Assembly (NCBI GenBank): GCA_017529935.1
Contig: JAFXNB010000071.1
Location: forward strand, 1 to 40,543
From: Selenomonadaceae bacterium
GTDB lineage: Bacteria > Bacillota > Negativicutes > Selenomonadales > Selenomonadaceae
Direction of reading: 5' to 3'
Length of the DNA stretch: 40,543 nucleotides
The position numbers and the translations under genes are program-made. Position 1 is the stretch's first letter; the number at the start of each line of letters is the position of its first letter. Below are positions 15,062 through 23,821 of the stretch, one piece after another. Below the pieces are notes generated by a model that saw only the letters and a list, made by a program, of their open reading frames with translations, searched no databases and had not been told where the DNA came from.

Positions 15062-16278
15062 TTACATTGCTTGGATAAGCGGATAAGAATCGTATTCTTT
15101 CGGAGAAAAATCGTAGCCGTCTACAAAATCTTCGCCGCGAATGAAGCCCGCCGCTGTTAGCCTGTCAAATTCAAAACCCGGCAACAGGATAAAGAAAATT
15201 TTCTTGCCGCGCGAAGTGTTCATCATGTCGGTTAATTTTTGCAGGGGCAAACTTGATTCGATGGCGAAAACTTCTTCATCACTTCTGACGGAAAATTTTT
15301 CTACGAGCACGTTTAGCATGTTTTTAGCAACGACAAAGGCGCGAGTCTTGCCGCTCACTGTCGCGGAAAGTTTTAGCGCAGACTTTTCTAATTCGTCGCA
15401 AACTTTCAAGAAGCCCTCGTAAAGCCGCCCGATTGAATCTGCGTCGAACCATGGAGTTTTGACGAAATAATCCATCCACAGCCGATTGAACGGGTCGCTC
15501 ATGTCAAGCCCCAAGCCGCAACCAAAGCTCCCGCCCGCGTAGTGATAAATTTTCCCTGCGGAAACATTTTCTCCGTCGCGTCTGGCATAGTGCGTGGGGC
15601 GATTGAATTTAATTGGCAACTTCAACGCCCTTGTCGAAAAGCAGTAGTTAAGTATGTCTTGGTCGCCGTAGCCGCCGAACCAATAGTACTTAGATGTAAA
15701 TTTTGCTCCGTTCATTATCGTGTCTTCTTCGCCGCGCAAAAGTGTTAAATCAATCAAGAGCACGCCCGAATTGAAGTAATCTTCACATTTGACAATATCG
15801 TCGGCGCAAAGACGGAAACCAGGTTTTAAGCGTCGGGCGTCTTAAAAGTCAAAATTTCGGGCACAGCAGCGAGAATTTTATCATCCAATTCAATCTGCCA
15901 AAGCTCCTTGATGTCGAGATTGACGATAAGATCTGAGTCGAGATAAATGATTTTGTTGACGGTATTCGGAAGAACTTGCGGAACAAAAAGTCGATACAGA
16001 GCACCGACAGTGAATCGCGAATTTTCGGAGCTTAAAGCTATCATTTCCCGAATTTTATCCGCGCACAATTTTTCCACGTCATAAAACTTGACGGCTTGAC
16101 CGTAGCGACCAGCGAGGTAAATAAATTTGTCGCGGTTGTCGTCAGTCAAGGTGTTGTCGTGGAGGATATGAACCGTGACGTCCGAAGTTGTATTCTCGAA
16201 GATTGAACAGACCGTCGTGCCCGTGAACTTTGAATAACGTCCCGTCTTGTCATAAAGGCTGAAGCAAACGTGAATCAT
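15062..16278 (-). pseudogene. GT8 family glycosyltransferase, minus array copy 2, frameshifted
   Basis: Would encode about 405 residues. The N-terminal part reads from the ATG at 16278 to a TAA near 15826; the C-terminal part is intact in another frame to 15062. Comparison with copy 1 shows the cause: copy 1 has GGTTTTATAGCGTC where this copy has GGTTTTAAGCGTC, a one-base loss near 15828, just after the VPEILTFKTPDA block. DSD site, NSGVLLIDL, KLPIKFN and the shared C-terminal domain are all still present, so the damage is recent or is a sequencing error. The site is not a long homopolymer, so phase variation is unlikely here. Confidence 0.88.
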
Positions 16279-16311
16279 AAAATCACTCCTTTAGTTTGTG
16301 CGAAAAAAAAT

Positions 16312-17535
16312 TTACATTGCATGTATAAGCAGATAGGAGTCATATTCTTTCAGCAAAAAATCAAATCCATTTACAAAATCTTCGTCGCGAACAAAGCCCG
16401 CCGCCGTCAGCCTATCAAATTCAAAACCCGGCAACAGGATAAAAAAAATTTTCTTGCCGCGCGAAACGTTCATCATGTTGATTAATTTTTGCAGGGGTAA
16501 GGTTGATTTGATAGCGAAAACTTCTTCATCAGCTCTGACGGAAAATTTTTCGATAAGCGTGTCAAGGTCTTTTTCAAGAAGGACAAAGGCGCGAGTCTTG
16601 CCGCTCACTATCGAGGAAAGTCTAAGCGCGTCCCCTATTTCCAAAATTTGAGATTGGTGGAGATCCTCGTAAAGCCGCCCGATTGAATCCATGCTAAACC
16701 ACGGCGTCTTGATAAAATAATTCATCCACAGCCGATTGAACGCATCGTTCATGTCAAGACTTACTGAACAGGTAAAATTTTTGCCGGCGTAGTGATAAAT
16801 TTTTTTTGTCGGCGTTTTTTCTTCTTCTATTCGAGCGAGCAAAAAGAATCGATTAAATTTTATCGGCAATCTAAGCGTTCTGTTTGCGAAACAATAATTC
16901 AAAACATCTTGATCTAAAAAATTGCCGCATTGAGGATGTTGATGTATAAATTTTACGCCGTTTAATAAAGTTTCCTCTTCGTTACGCAGGAGATTTAAAT
17001 TCATAACGAGCACACCGCTGTTAAAATAATCTTCTCCTTTGACAAAGCCATATTTGCAGAGAGGGATAGTTTGATTAACTCTTAGCGCACTTCCTCTGCT
17101 TAAAATTTCATGAACAGCCGCAAGAATTTTATCGCCTAGCGCAATCTGCCAAAGCTCCTTTATGTCGAGATTAACGATTATATCCGAGTCGAGGTATATA
17201 ATTTTATCGATAGTATTCGGAAGAATTTGCGGAACAAAAAGTCTGTACAGAGCACCGACAGTCAAATAGCCAGCGTCTACATTAAAGAGCAGTTTTCTAT
17301 ATTCGTCAAGTTTCTCTGCGCAAAGTTCCTCTACGTTATAAAACTTGACGGCTTGACCGTAGCGACCGGCGAGGTAAATAAATTTGTTGCGATTTTCGGG
17401 CGTCAATGTGTTGTCGTGCAGGATATGAACTGTGACATCTGCAGTTGTGTTGTCGAAAAGAGAAAGCATAGCCGTGCCCGTGAACTTTGAATAAGTTCCG
17501 AGCTTGTCATAAAGGCTGAAGCAAACGTGAATCAC
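16312..17535 (-). CDS. GT8 family glycosyltransferase, minus array copy 3
   Basis: 407 residues, intact. DSD site in IIYLDSDIIVNLDIKELW, then YFNSGVLVMNL, DQDVLNYCF, LPIKFN, IYHYAG, NRLWMNYFIKTPWF, and the shared C-terminal domain (GKTRAFVLLEKD; FFILLPGFEFDRLTAAGFV). Start GTG at 17535 behind GGGAGGAG. The central acceptor-facing part (after residue 130) is more diverged from copies 1 and 2 than the N- and C-terminal ends are, as expected if copies differ in acceptor or donor choice. Confidence 0.93.
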   Translation of the reverse strand: MIHVCFSLYDKLGTYSKFTGTAMLSLFDNTTADVTVHILHDNTLTPENRNKFIYLAGRYGQAVKFYNVEELCAEKLDEYRKLLFNVDAGYLTVGALYRLFVPQILPNTIDKIIYLDSDIIVNLDIKELWQIALGDKILAAVHEILSRGSALRVNQTIPLCKYGFVKGEDYFNSGVLVMNLNLLRNEEETLLNGVKFIHQHPQCGNFLDQDVLNYCFANRTLRLPIKFNRFFLLARIEEEKTPTKKIYHYAGKNFTCSVSLDMNDAFNRLWMNYFIKTPWFSMDSIGRLYEDLHQSQILEIGDALRLSSIVSGKTRAFVLLEKDLDTLIEKFSVRADEEVFAIKSTLPLQKLINMMNVSRGKKIFFILLPGFEFDRLTAAGFVRDEDFVNGFDFLLKEYDSYLLIHAM

Positions 17536-17547
17536 AGAAACTCCTCC

Positions 17548-18786
17548 CTACATTGCCTCGACAAATTTGTAGAAATCACAATCCAACATAAGATCATATC
17601 CGTTAAAAATATCTCTGCCGTAAACAAAGCCGACCTCCTCAAGCAAATGGAACGGGAAATTCAGAATCAACGCGAAGAAAACTTTTTTGCCACGTGAAGC
17701 ATTCATCGCGTCAAACAATTTTTCTATCTGCATTTCGTCCGAGACAACAAGTATCTCCTCGTCGCTCCTTATGGAAAAAGTTTCGACGAGCATGTTAATT
17801 TTTTTCAGCGTATGTTCGTGGATGATAAACGCGCGCGCCTTGTCGCTCATTGCTATCGAAAGATTTAGGGCGTCCGTCTTCAATTTGTCGTGGAGATTTA
17901 GAACGATATCATGAATCCGCCCGAACGCCTCCGAATCGAACCAAGGCGTCTTGATAAAATAATTCATCCACAAACGATTGAGCGCGTCTTTCATGTCCAG
18001 CCCGAAACTCCAAGAGGAATTGTTCGACGTGAAGTGATAAATTTTTCTTTCGACTTGCCCGCCGTCTTGCGTGCGAACTTTAACAACTTCGCGATTAAAT
18101 TTAATCGGCAGCTTCAAATATTCTTTCGAGAAACAATAATTCCAAATGCACTGGTCGAACATCCAGAATTCGGGGTGCTCGCCCCTGAATTTCATGCCGC
18201 CCAAAATTTTTGCTTCCTCGTTGCGCAAGCGTTTCAGATTCATGACAAAAACACCGGCGTTGAAATAATCTTCTTCCTTGACGAGACCGAGATACGGTAA
18301 GTTAAAACCGATTCTCATTCGTTCGAGACCGTCGGCTTCGTTTTTGTCCTGCAGATATATGGGCACCGCGCCGAGAGGTTTGTCGCCGAGCTCAAATTGC
18401 CAAAGCTCTTTGATGTCGAGATTGACGACGATGTCCGCGTCCAAGTAGATAACTTTTTCAATGTCTTTCGAGAGGACGTACATGATTAAAAATTTGTAGA
18501 AGGTTCCGATTGTCGTCCTAGCACTTTTGATGAAAGGTATCAGCCGCGAAAAAGTTTCAAGCTCGTTCACGCAAAGTTGTTCGACGTTATAAAACTTGAT
18601 AGCTTGACCGTAGCGACCGGCGAGATAAATAAATTTGTCGCGATTATCGGGCGTCAATGTGTTGTCGTGGAGGATATGAACCGTGACCTCTGCGATTGTG
18701 TTCTCGAAGATTGAACAAATCGTCGTGCCCGTGAATTTTGAGTAGCGTCCCGTCTTGTCATAAAGGCTTAAGCAAACGTGAATCAC
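17548..18786 (-). CDS. GT8 family glycosyltransferase, minus array copy 4
   Basis: 412 residues, intact, the most diverged of the minus-side copies (YLDADIVVN replaces YLDSD, so the metal motif is DAD; FDQCIWNYCFS; IYHFTSNNSSWSFGLDM). Start GTG at 18786 behind AAGGAGGAG. Its start lies only 12 nt after the stop of the FtsA-like gene, so the array is probably expressed by read-through from that operon. Shared C-terminal domain present (FFALILNFPFHLLEEVGFVY; GRDIFNGYDL). Confidence 0.93.
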   Translation of the reverse strand: MIHVCLSLYDKTGRYSKFTGTTICSIFENTIAEVTVHILHDNTLTPDNRDKFIYLAGRYGQAIKFYNVEQLCVNELETFSRLIPFIKSARTTIGTFYKFLIMYVLSKDIEKVIYLDADIVVNLDIKELWQFELGDKPLGAVPIYLQDKNEADGLERMRIGFNLPYLGLVKEEDYFNAGVFVMNLKRLRNEEAKILGGMKFRGEHPEFWMFDQCIWNYCFSKEYLKLPIKFNREVVKVRTQDGGQVERKIYHFTSNNSSWSFGLDMKDALNRLWMNYFIKTPWFDSEAFGRIHDIVLNLHDKLKTDALNLSIAMSDKARAFIIHEHTLKKINMLVETFSIRSDEEILVVSDEMQIEKLFDAMNASRGKKVFFALILNFPFHLLEEVGFVYGRDIFNGYDLMLDCDFYKFVEAM

Positions 18787-18798
18787 AAAAACTCCTCC

Positions 18799-21147
18799 TT
18801 AAACCTTGCGAACGGGAACTTCCAAGTCGTCAAGCGGTTTGAATTCCATGCCGTCGGGTGTCTTCAAAATAATTTCCAGCTCGTCGCCGCTGATGACGGA
18901 ATCGGCGAATTCGGCGGGCTTGCCGTTGACTTTAATAATAAAACTCATGCGGCTTTTGGCGGGCGGCGGTTTGAAGTTCACGGCTAAAAGGGCGTCGCTG
19001 ACCATGACGGATTTTTTTTCTTCGCGCTCGTAAATAATTTCCGCGCCGTCCTCGATAATCGTGTTCTCGTTGGAAATGCGCCCGTTGACGCTTAAAAGAA
19101 TCGTCGTCGTCGTGGGGATTGAATATTCCTTGCCGTTGTAAAAAATTTTAATGGCGGCGGCGCGGTTCTCGTTCTTGATAATTTCGCCGACTTTAATCGC
19201 GTCGTTGGCAATGTATTCAATCGCGTCGCCGGCTTTGGGAATATCGGAAACCTCTGCGCGGTCGCCGTTCAAAAAAATATCGGGCTTGCAGGTGTAGTGT
19301 GCCTTGCTGCCGTTTAGTGTGTAGTGAATCTTCTTGCCTGCGGGCGGATAACTCGCCAGCCGCAACAGCTCGCCGATTGTGCGCTTAGTTTTGGTGTTGA
19401 GTTCGTCGCCGTCGTGGAGAATTCGGCTCGGCAAGCTGACTTCGTCGTTGACTAAAAGTTTCGGCGCGACGGAAAAATCTTTGCCGTTGACGGTGACGGT
19501 AAAATTCGGCTCGATGGCAATCACGTCGTCGATTTTTATTTGCGCGGAAATGCCGTCCTCGCCCGGCTCAATTTTTATGCGGCAATTATTTTCCAGCGGC
19601 GTGTCCAAAGTTGCGGGCGCGTCGTTGACGAAAATTTTCGCGAACGTTCCCATCGTCCCCGCAAAAAATTTTTTCTCGCCGTCAAGAAGAATTCCGACGC
19701 CGAGTCCGGGCTTGCCGTTAAATTTTTTGTAATCAATGCCCGCGCTTAAAATCGCGTCGCCAACAGTCAAGTCGCGGAAGTGGAAAAGATTTTGCTCCTG
19801 CCCGTTAATCGTGACGTTAAAGAAATGGAACGTGTCACTCGAAGCGATTTTTAAAATTCCAAGCGGCGTGGCGGCGTCCGGCGAATGCAACGCGGGCGGA
19901 ATATTTTTTATCCCCTCGACGTTCTCCGGCTTGCGAACGGCAACGCGCTCCAGCGGCAAATTCAAAGCCTCGGCAACAAGTTTATTCAAGTTCGGCGAAA
20001 GTGCTCCGCCGCCGACCAGAAGAAGAGCTTGCGGCGGGTCGTTGCCGTTGAGTTCAAGAATCGTCTTGGCAATGGCGTTGGCAATCATTCCGACGTTTTC
20101 ATTAATCGGCATCAAAATTTCTTCCGCCGTCAAATCGTAGGGGCGTCCCAAAATGTCGCTGAAAGTCGCGCCCTCGCCGTTGGTCGCCTTGCGCTTAATT
20201 TCTTCGGCAACGTTGAAGTCGAGCAAAAATCTTTGCGAAATCGCCTCGGTGACTTCATCGCCGGCAAGCGGCACCATGCCATAAGCGACGACAGAGCCGT
20301 TTTTGGTTATGGCAATATCGGAAGTGCCCGCGCCAATGTCGACGAGCACGATATTTAAATGGCGCATGGAAGGCGGAACTAAAACGTTAATCGCGGCGAT
20401 AGGCTCCAAAGTCAGCGCGCGAACATCAAGCCCCGAATAATTCAGCGCAGTCTGCATGGAGTCGACGACTTGCCGCGGCAAGAACGTGGCGATAACTTTT
20501 GTCTTAGCAACTTTGCCGCGCTGCCCGATTAAACTTTTCAAGCGGATTCCGTCAAGTTCGTAGTTGATAATGCTGAAGCCGACGCAGTAATAAATTTTGG
20601 CGTCGATTTTTTTCTCGGCGGTGAGCTGCGATTGAGCGGCTTGGACGGCGGCAAAATTCAGGGAGCTTTGAACTTCGTCTGTGATGACGCCGTTGACTTC
20701 CAAAGTTGCCTCGCCGGTCATGGTGTAGAGGGCACGCCCCGCCGCCGCGATTGCCGCGCTTTTGAGTTCGCCGACTTGCTCCGCCAAAAAATTTTTCACG
20801 CGGATTATAATCTCAGCGACTTGCGGCACGTCGTGGATTTGTCCGTCGAGCATGGCGCGGCTTGTGTGCTCCAATCTGTGCGTCGCGATAATTTTCATCT
20901 GCCCGTCGTCGTCCTGTTCCGCGACAATCCCGATAACCGAGCGCGTCCCGATGTCCAGCGCGAAAATTTTTTCCTTGCCGTCGCTTTTGTAGTCAAGTTT
21001 TCTCCGTTCGCGTTTAGGCTTAACTTCCGCAGAAATTTTTTTAGGACGCCCGCGCTTAGGTTTTTCGTCTGCGGAAATTTTTTTCGGTCGTCCGCGCCGA
21101 GGTTTGTCTTCGGGCTTGAGTTCGCCGTCAATAATTTTATCTGCCAT
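18799..21147 (-). CDS. FtsA-like actin-fold ATPase with AT-hook-like N-terminus
   Basis: 782 residues. N-terminal basic tail with two RGRPKK motifs (18-23, 32-37), then an actin/FtsA ATPase core about 60-430: phosphate-1 loop FALDIGTRSVIGIV, phosphate-2 VDIGAGTSDIAI, adenosine loop LLVGGGALSPNL. The remaining 350 residues contain several NG...DGDE units (VTVNGKDFSVAPKLLVNDEV; ILHDGDELN; IIKVNGKPAEFADSVISGDE), which look like repeated small beta-grasp or SLBB-like modules. FtsA proteins tether FtsZ to membrane, but no amphipathic C-terminal helix is evident, so division function is uncertain. ATG at 21147 after GAAGGAGAAAATTCT; the frame is open 14 codons further upstream. It heads the minus GT8 operon. 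Confidence 0.85.
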   Translation of the reverse strand: MADKIIDGELKPEDKPRRGRPKKISADEKPKRGRPKKISAEVKPKRERRKLDYKSDGKEKIFALDIGTRSVIGIVAEQDDDGQMKIIATHRLEHTSRAMLDGQIHDVPQVAEIIIRVKNFLAEQVGELKSAAIAAAGRALYTMTGEATLEVNGVITDEVQSSLNFAAVQAAQSQLTAEKKIDAKIYYCVGFSIINYELDGIRLKSLIGQRGKVAKTKVIATFLPRQVVDSMQTALNYSGLDVRALTLEPIAAINVLVPPSMRHLNIVLVDIGAGTSDIAITKNGSVVAYGMVPLAGDEVTEAISQRFLLDFNVAEEIKRKATNGEGATFSDILGRPYDLTAEEILMPINENVGMIANAIAKTILELNGNDPPQALLLVGGGALSPNLNKLVAEALNLPLERVAVRKPENVEGIKNIPPALHSPDAATPLGILKIASSDTFHFFNVTINGQEQNLFHFRDLTVGDAILSAGIDYKKFNGKPGLGVGILLDGEKKFFAGTMGTFAKIFVNDAPATLDTPLENNCRIKIEPGEDGISAQIKIDDVIAIEPNFTVTVNGKDFSVAPKLLVNDEVSLPSRILHDGDELNTKTKRTIGELLRLASYPPAGKKIHYTLNGSKAHYTCKPDIFLNGDRAEVSDIPKAGDAIEYIANDAIKVGEIIKNENRAAAIKIFYNGKEYSIPTTTTILLSVNGRISNENTIIEDGAEIIYEREEKKSVMVSDALLAVNFKPPPAKSRMSFIIKVNGKPAEFADSVISGDELEIILKTPDGMEFKPLDDLEVPVRKV
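20998..21105 (-). repeat. 42-bp coding tandem repeat (AT-hook-like units)
   Basis: About two and a half in-frame 14-residue units at the N-terminus of the FtsA-like protein: KPRRGRPKKISADE, KPKRGRPKKISAEV and a truncated KPKRERRK. The GRP core flanked by basic residues is the AT-hook consensus. Confidence 0.8.
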
Positions 21148-21179
21148 AGAATTTTCTCCTTCAATAAAGGTTATTGCGT
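21130..21179 (-). repeat. ftsA-like start-region duplication, inner copy
   Basis: 50 bp spanning the leader, ribosome binding site and first codons of the FtsA-like gene; matches 21337-21386 with four mismatches, offset 207 bp. Confidence 0.85.
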
Positions 21180-21186
21180 GTTTAAT

Positions 21187-21329
21187 CATACTTTCTTTGC
21201 TTGCCCAAAGAAAGTATGCAAAGAAAGGGCACCTCGCGGGGGCAATTTTTCCCGCGCTCTCCCCTGCCCGCTGAAAAAGCTTCCGGCTTTTTGCGCGGGC
21301 AAGCCGTCATCCATGACGGCTTCTTTTTT
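21187..21329 (+). repeat. Compound palindromic element between the duplicated ftsA-like starts
   Basis: Three inverted repeats in 143 bp: CATACTTTCTTTG and its exact complement (21187-21218, loop of 6); GCCCGC-tg-AAAAAGC pairing with GCTTTTT-gc-GCGGGC (21266-21300); and a terminator-like hairpin at 21303-21329. It is G/C-rich in the middle, unlike its surroundings. The first hairpin plus AAAGAAAGGGCACC recalls palindromic repeats seen in many bacterial genomes, though I cannot verify that here. No coding potential seen. Confidence 0.7.
21303..21329 (+). terminator. Terminator-like hairpin within the palindromic element
   Basis: GCCGTCAT-cc-ATGACGGC followed by TTCTTTTTT. A textbook intrinsic terminator on the plus strand, but no gene upstream on that strand ends here; it may shield the DAK2-prfB operon from antisense read-through or simply travel with the element. 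Confidence 0.65.
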
Positions 21330-21336
21330 CGTCATT

Positions 21337-21386
21337 AATAATTTTATTCGTTATAGAATTTTCTCCTTCAATAAAGGTTATTGCGT
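21337..21386 (-). repeat. ftsA-like start-region duplication, outer copy
   Basis: Second copy of 21130-21179. The ribosome binding site GAAGGAGAAAATTCT is retained, but the start ATG has become ATA, so it should not initiate efficiently. Confidence 0.85.
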
Positions 21387-21450
21387 TTATTTCGCGAATT
21401 AGCATGATAATCCTTTTAACCGGGTAAAAACTTGCAAAGGCGGTGCGGAC

Positions 21451-22689
21451 ATGACGGGCAACAGAGAGGTCATAACGGGCGGCGATTTCAAACGCATGGT
21501 TGCCGGCGCGTACAGCGAATTTCTTTTAGAATACGAAACCATAAACGGGCTTGACGGCGCGGGGACTTTGCCCGGCACGCACATTTTGCGGACAATGGGC
21601 GCGGCGGTCATGCCCTTAGCCGATGCCAAAGACGATTCAATCGGCGGACTTAGTCGGCGCGTTTCGACGGCGGCGGTTTTCGGTGCGCGCGGAAATGCCG
21701 GTGTCGTTCTTGCGCAAATGTTTCGCGGGATAAGTGCGGGGCTTGTCGGCAAATACGACGCGACCGGCTCCGAATTCGGCAAGGCTTTTCAATATGGAAT
21801 TCTTTATGCGCAACGAGTTGTCCCCGAAGAAACTGAAATTCCGTTTATCACGGTGGCAAAGGCGGTGGCGAAGGGCGCCTATCACGCGGTGCGCGACGGC
21901 ATGCCGATTGTCGAAATTTTGTTGAAGGCAATTCAATCGGGCGAAGAGTCCGTTAAAAAGCTGGGGCTTGGCGACGCGGGCGCGAACATCATGCTGAGCT
22001 TTTTGAAGGGCTGCTTAAAAGGTCTGGACGGGAATTTTGTATCGCCCGCCGTGAGCTTGTCGCTTGGACTTGGCACACATAAAAATATGCCCGACCCGCG
22101 CAACGATTTAGTTCGCCCGTATTGCATAAGACTGCGTGTGAAAAATCCTAAGGCTAGCTTGCCTGAACTTGAACGGCAAATGCGCGACTTCAGCAGCTTT
22201 TCAATCGTCGAACGGGCGCACGGCGGCTTGGAAATTCATTTGCACACAGATCACGTTGGCACGACTTTGGAGCAGGCAATCGGTTGGGGACCGCTCTCGG
22301 AGGTAAAAATCACGAACATGAGCGAGGTACACGCCTTGCCTTTCCACGAAGCGTTAATGAAAGTTGCCGCGCTTGCCGTCGCGAAAGATTCAATCGAGGC
22401 GCAGAAACTTCAAGATGCGGGCGCGTCAATCTTGGTTTCGGGTTCGGAGGAGTCGTCGCCGTCTTTGGCGGAAATAATCGGCGCGGCGCATTCTGATTTG
22501 GCGTCGAGCTATGTGTTGGTGGCGTCGAGTCCCGATTATCGGCTGGTCTTCAGACAGGCAAAAAGACTTTTGGGCGGGCGCGTGGAGTTGGTTTTGGCTG
22601 ACACATTTGAAAACACTTTGACCGCGCTGAAAAAATTTTCGCCCGGCTTATCGGCTTTGGAAAACGCAAAACTTATGTCACAATTTTAA
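21451..22689 (+). CDS. DAK2-domain protein, short FakA/YloV-like
   Basis: 412 residues. GARGNAGVVLAQMFRG (78-93) is the signature of the DAK2 domain in FakA/YloV, the ATP-binding subunit of fatty-acid kinase; the C-terminal half resembles the FakA accessory domain. In FakA the Mg/ATP site carries DGDTG near residue 38; here the matching stretch is INGLDGAGTLPGTH, so at least one metal-binding Asp is lost. The protein is also about 130 residues shorter than usual. It may be a non-catalytic paralogue. ATG at 21451 after AAGGCGGTGCGGAC. First gene of the plus-strand operon leading to prfB (12 nt gap). Confidence 0.82.
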   Translation: MTGNREVITGGDFKRMVAGAYSEFLLEYETINGLDGAGTLPGTHILRTMGAAVMPLADAKDDSIGGLSRRVSTAAVFGARGNAGVVLAQMFRGISAGLVGKYDATGSEFGKAFQYGILYAQRVVPEETEIPFITVAKAVAKGAYHAVRDGMPIVEILLKAIQSGEESVKKLGLGDAGANIMLSFLKGCLKGLDGNFVSPAVSLSLGLGTHKNMPDPRNDLVRPYCIRLRVKNPKASLPELERQMRDFSSFSIVERAHGGLEIHLHTDHVGTTLEQAIGWGPLSEVKITNMSEVHALPFHEALMKVAALAVAKDSIEAQKLQDAGASILVSGSEESSPSLAEIIGAAHSDLASSYVLVASSPDYRLVFRQAKRLLGGRVELVLADTFENTLTALKKFSPGLSALENAKLMSQF

Positions 22690-22701
22690 GGAGATGATTC
22701 A

Positions 22702-23809
22702 ATGCTGGAAGACAGAAAAGTAGAGCTGACGGCTCTGCGCGACAAGTTGAACGAAATGGGGAATTCACTTTGACATTGCTCGCAAGGAAGAGAAAATTGC
22801 CGAGCTTGAATACAAAATGGGCGCGCCGACTTTTTGGGACGACCCCGAAGCCGCGCAGAAGATAACCCAGGAACTCAACGACATTAAATCTGGAATCGAA
22901 ACTTACAAAAATCTTTTGGCGAAATTCGACGACGCGCAAATTTTATTGGAGCTTGCGCTGGAGGAAGAAGACCTTTCGCAGGAGGCGGACATTGCGGCAG
23001 AGATTTCGGCGATAGAACAGGGCTTGGAAAATTTGCGGCTGGAAATAATGCTAAGCGAACCCTACGACGCGAACAACGCGATATTAACATTGCACGCGGG
23101 CGCGGGCGGCACCGAAGCTCAAGACTGGACGCAAATGCTCCTGCGCATGTATGTGCGTTGGGCGGAGCGGCACGGCTTCGCGGTCGAGACGGTTGACTTG
23201 TTGCCGGGCGACGAAGCGGGCGTTAAATCCGCTACGGTTTTTGTCAAAGGGCACAACGCTTACGGCTACTTGAAATCGGAAAAAGGGATTCATCGGCTGG
23301 TTAGAATTTCGCCGTTCGATTCAAATGCGCGGCGGCATACGTCGTTCAGCGCGTGCGACATCATGCCCGAAATTGACGACGCCGTCGAAGTCGATATAAA
23401 TATGGCGGACGTTCGCGTTGACACGTACAGGGCGAGCGGCGCGGGCGGTCAGCACATTAATAAAACCTCCTCCGCCGTGCGCATGACGCATATCCCGACG
23501 GGAATTGTCGTCCAATGTCAAAATGAACGTTCGCAAATTCAGAACCGCGAGCGTTGCTTGAAAATGCTCCGCGCCAAACTTTTTGAACTGGAGCTGGAGA
23601 AAAAGGAACAGGAAATCGCCGGGCTTGAAGGCGACTTGAAAAAAATCGAGTGGGGCAGTCAAATTCGCTCCTACGTCTTCCAACCCTACAAACTCGTCAA
23701 AGATTTGCGCACGGGCGAGGAAACGGGCAACGTTCAAGCTGTCATGGACGGCGAAATTGACCCGTTTATCCGCGCTTACCTTGCCGCCAAAGCTAACGTC
23801 AAGATTTAA
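22702..23809 (+). CDS. prfB: Peptide chain release factor 2 with programmed +1 frameshift
   Basis: Terminates translation at UGA and UAA. The first 23 codons from the ATG at 22702 end in CTT TGA C; an in-frame TGA at 22771-22773 must be bypassed by a +1 shift to read DIARKEEKIAEL and onward, the known prfB autoregulatory device (low RF2 favours shifting). Joined product 368 residues. Stop-codon recognition tripeptide SPF at about 203-205 and GGQ at about 248-250. The internal Shine-Dalgarno-like GGGG lies 6 nt before CTT rather than the usual 3, so shifting may be weaker. Ribosome binding site AAGGAG 8 nt before ATG. Confidence 0.97.
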
Positions 23810-23821
23810 AGAGGTATTAAC

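Noticed and set aside
15820..15835. Frameshift in GT8 copy 2 as a third phase-variable site
   Set aside because: The lesion lies in TTTTAAG, not in a long homopolymer, and the sister copy shows a simple one-base deletion.
20632..21402. 256-codon plus-strand open frame
   Set aside because: Antisense to the FtsA-like gene and the palindromic element; no family resemblance.
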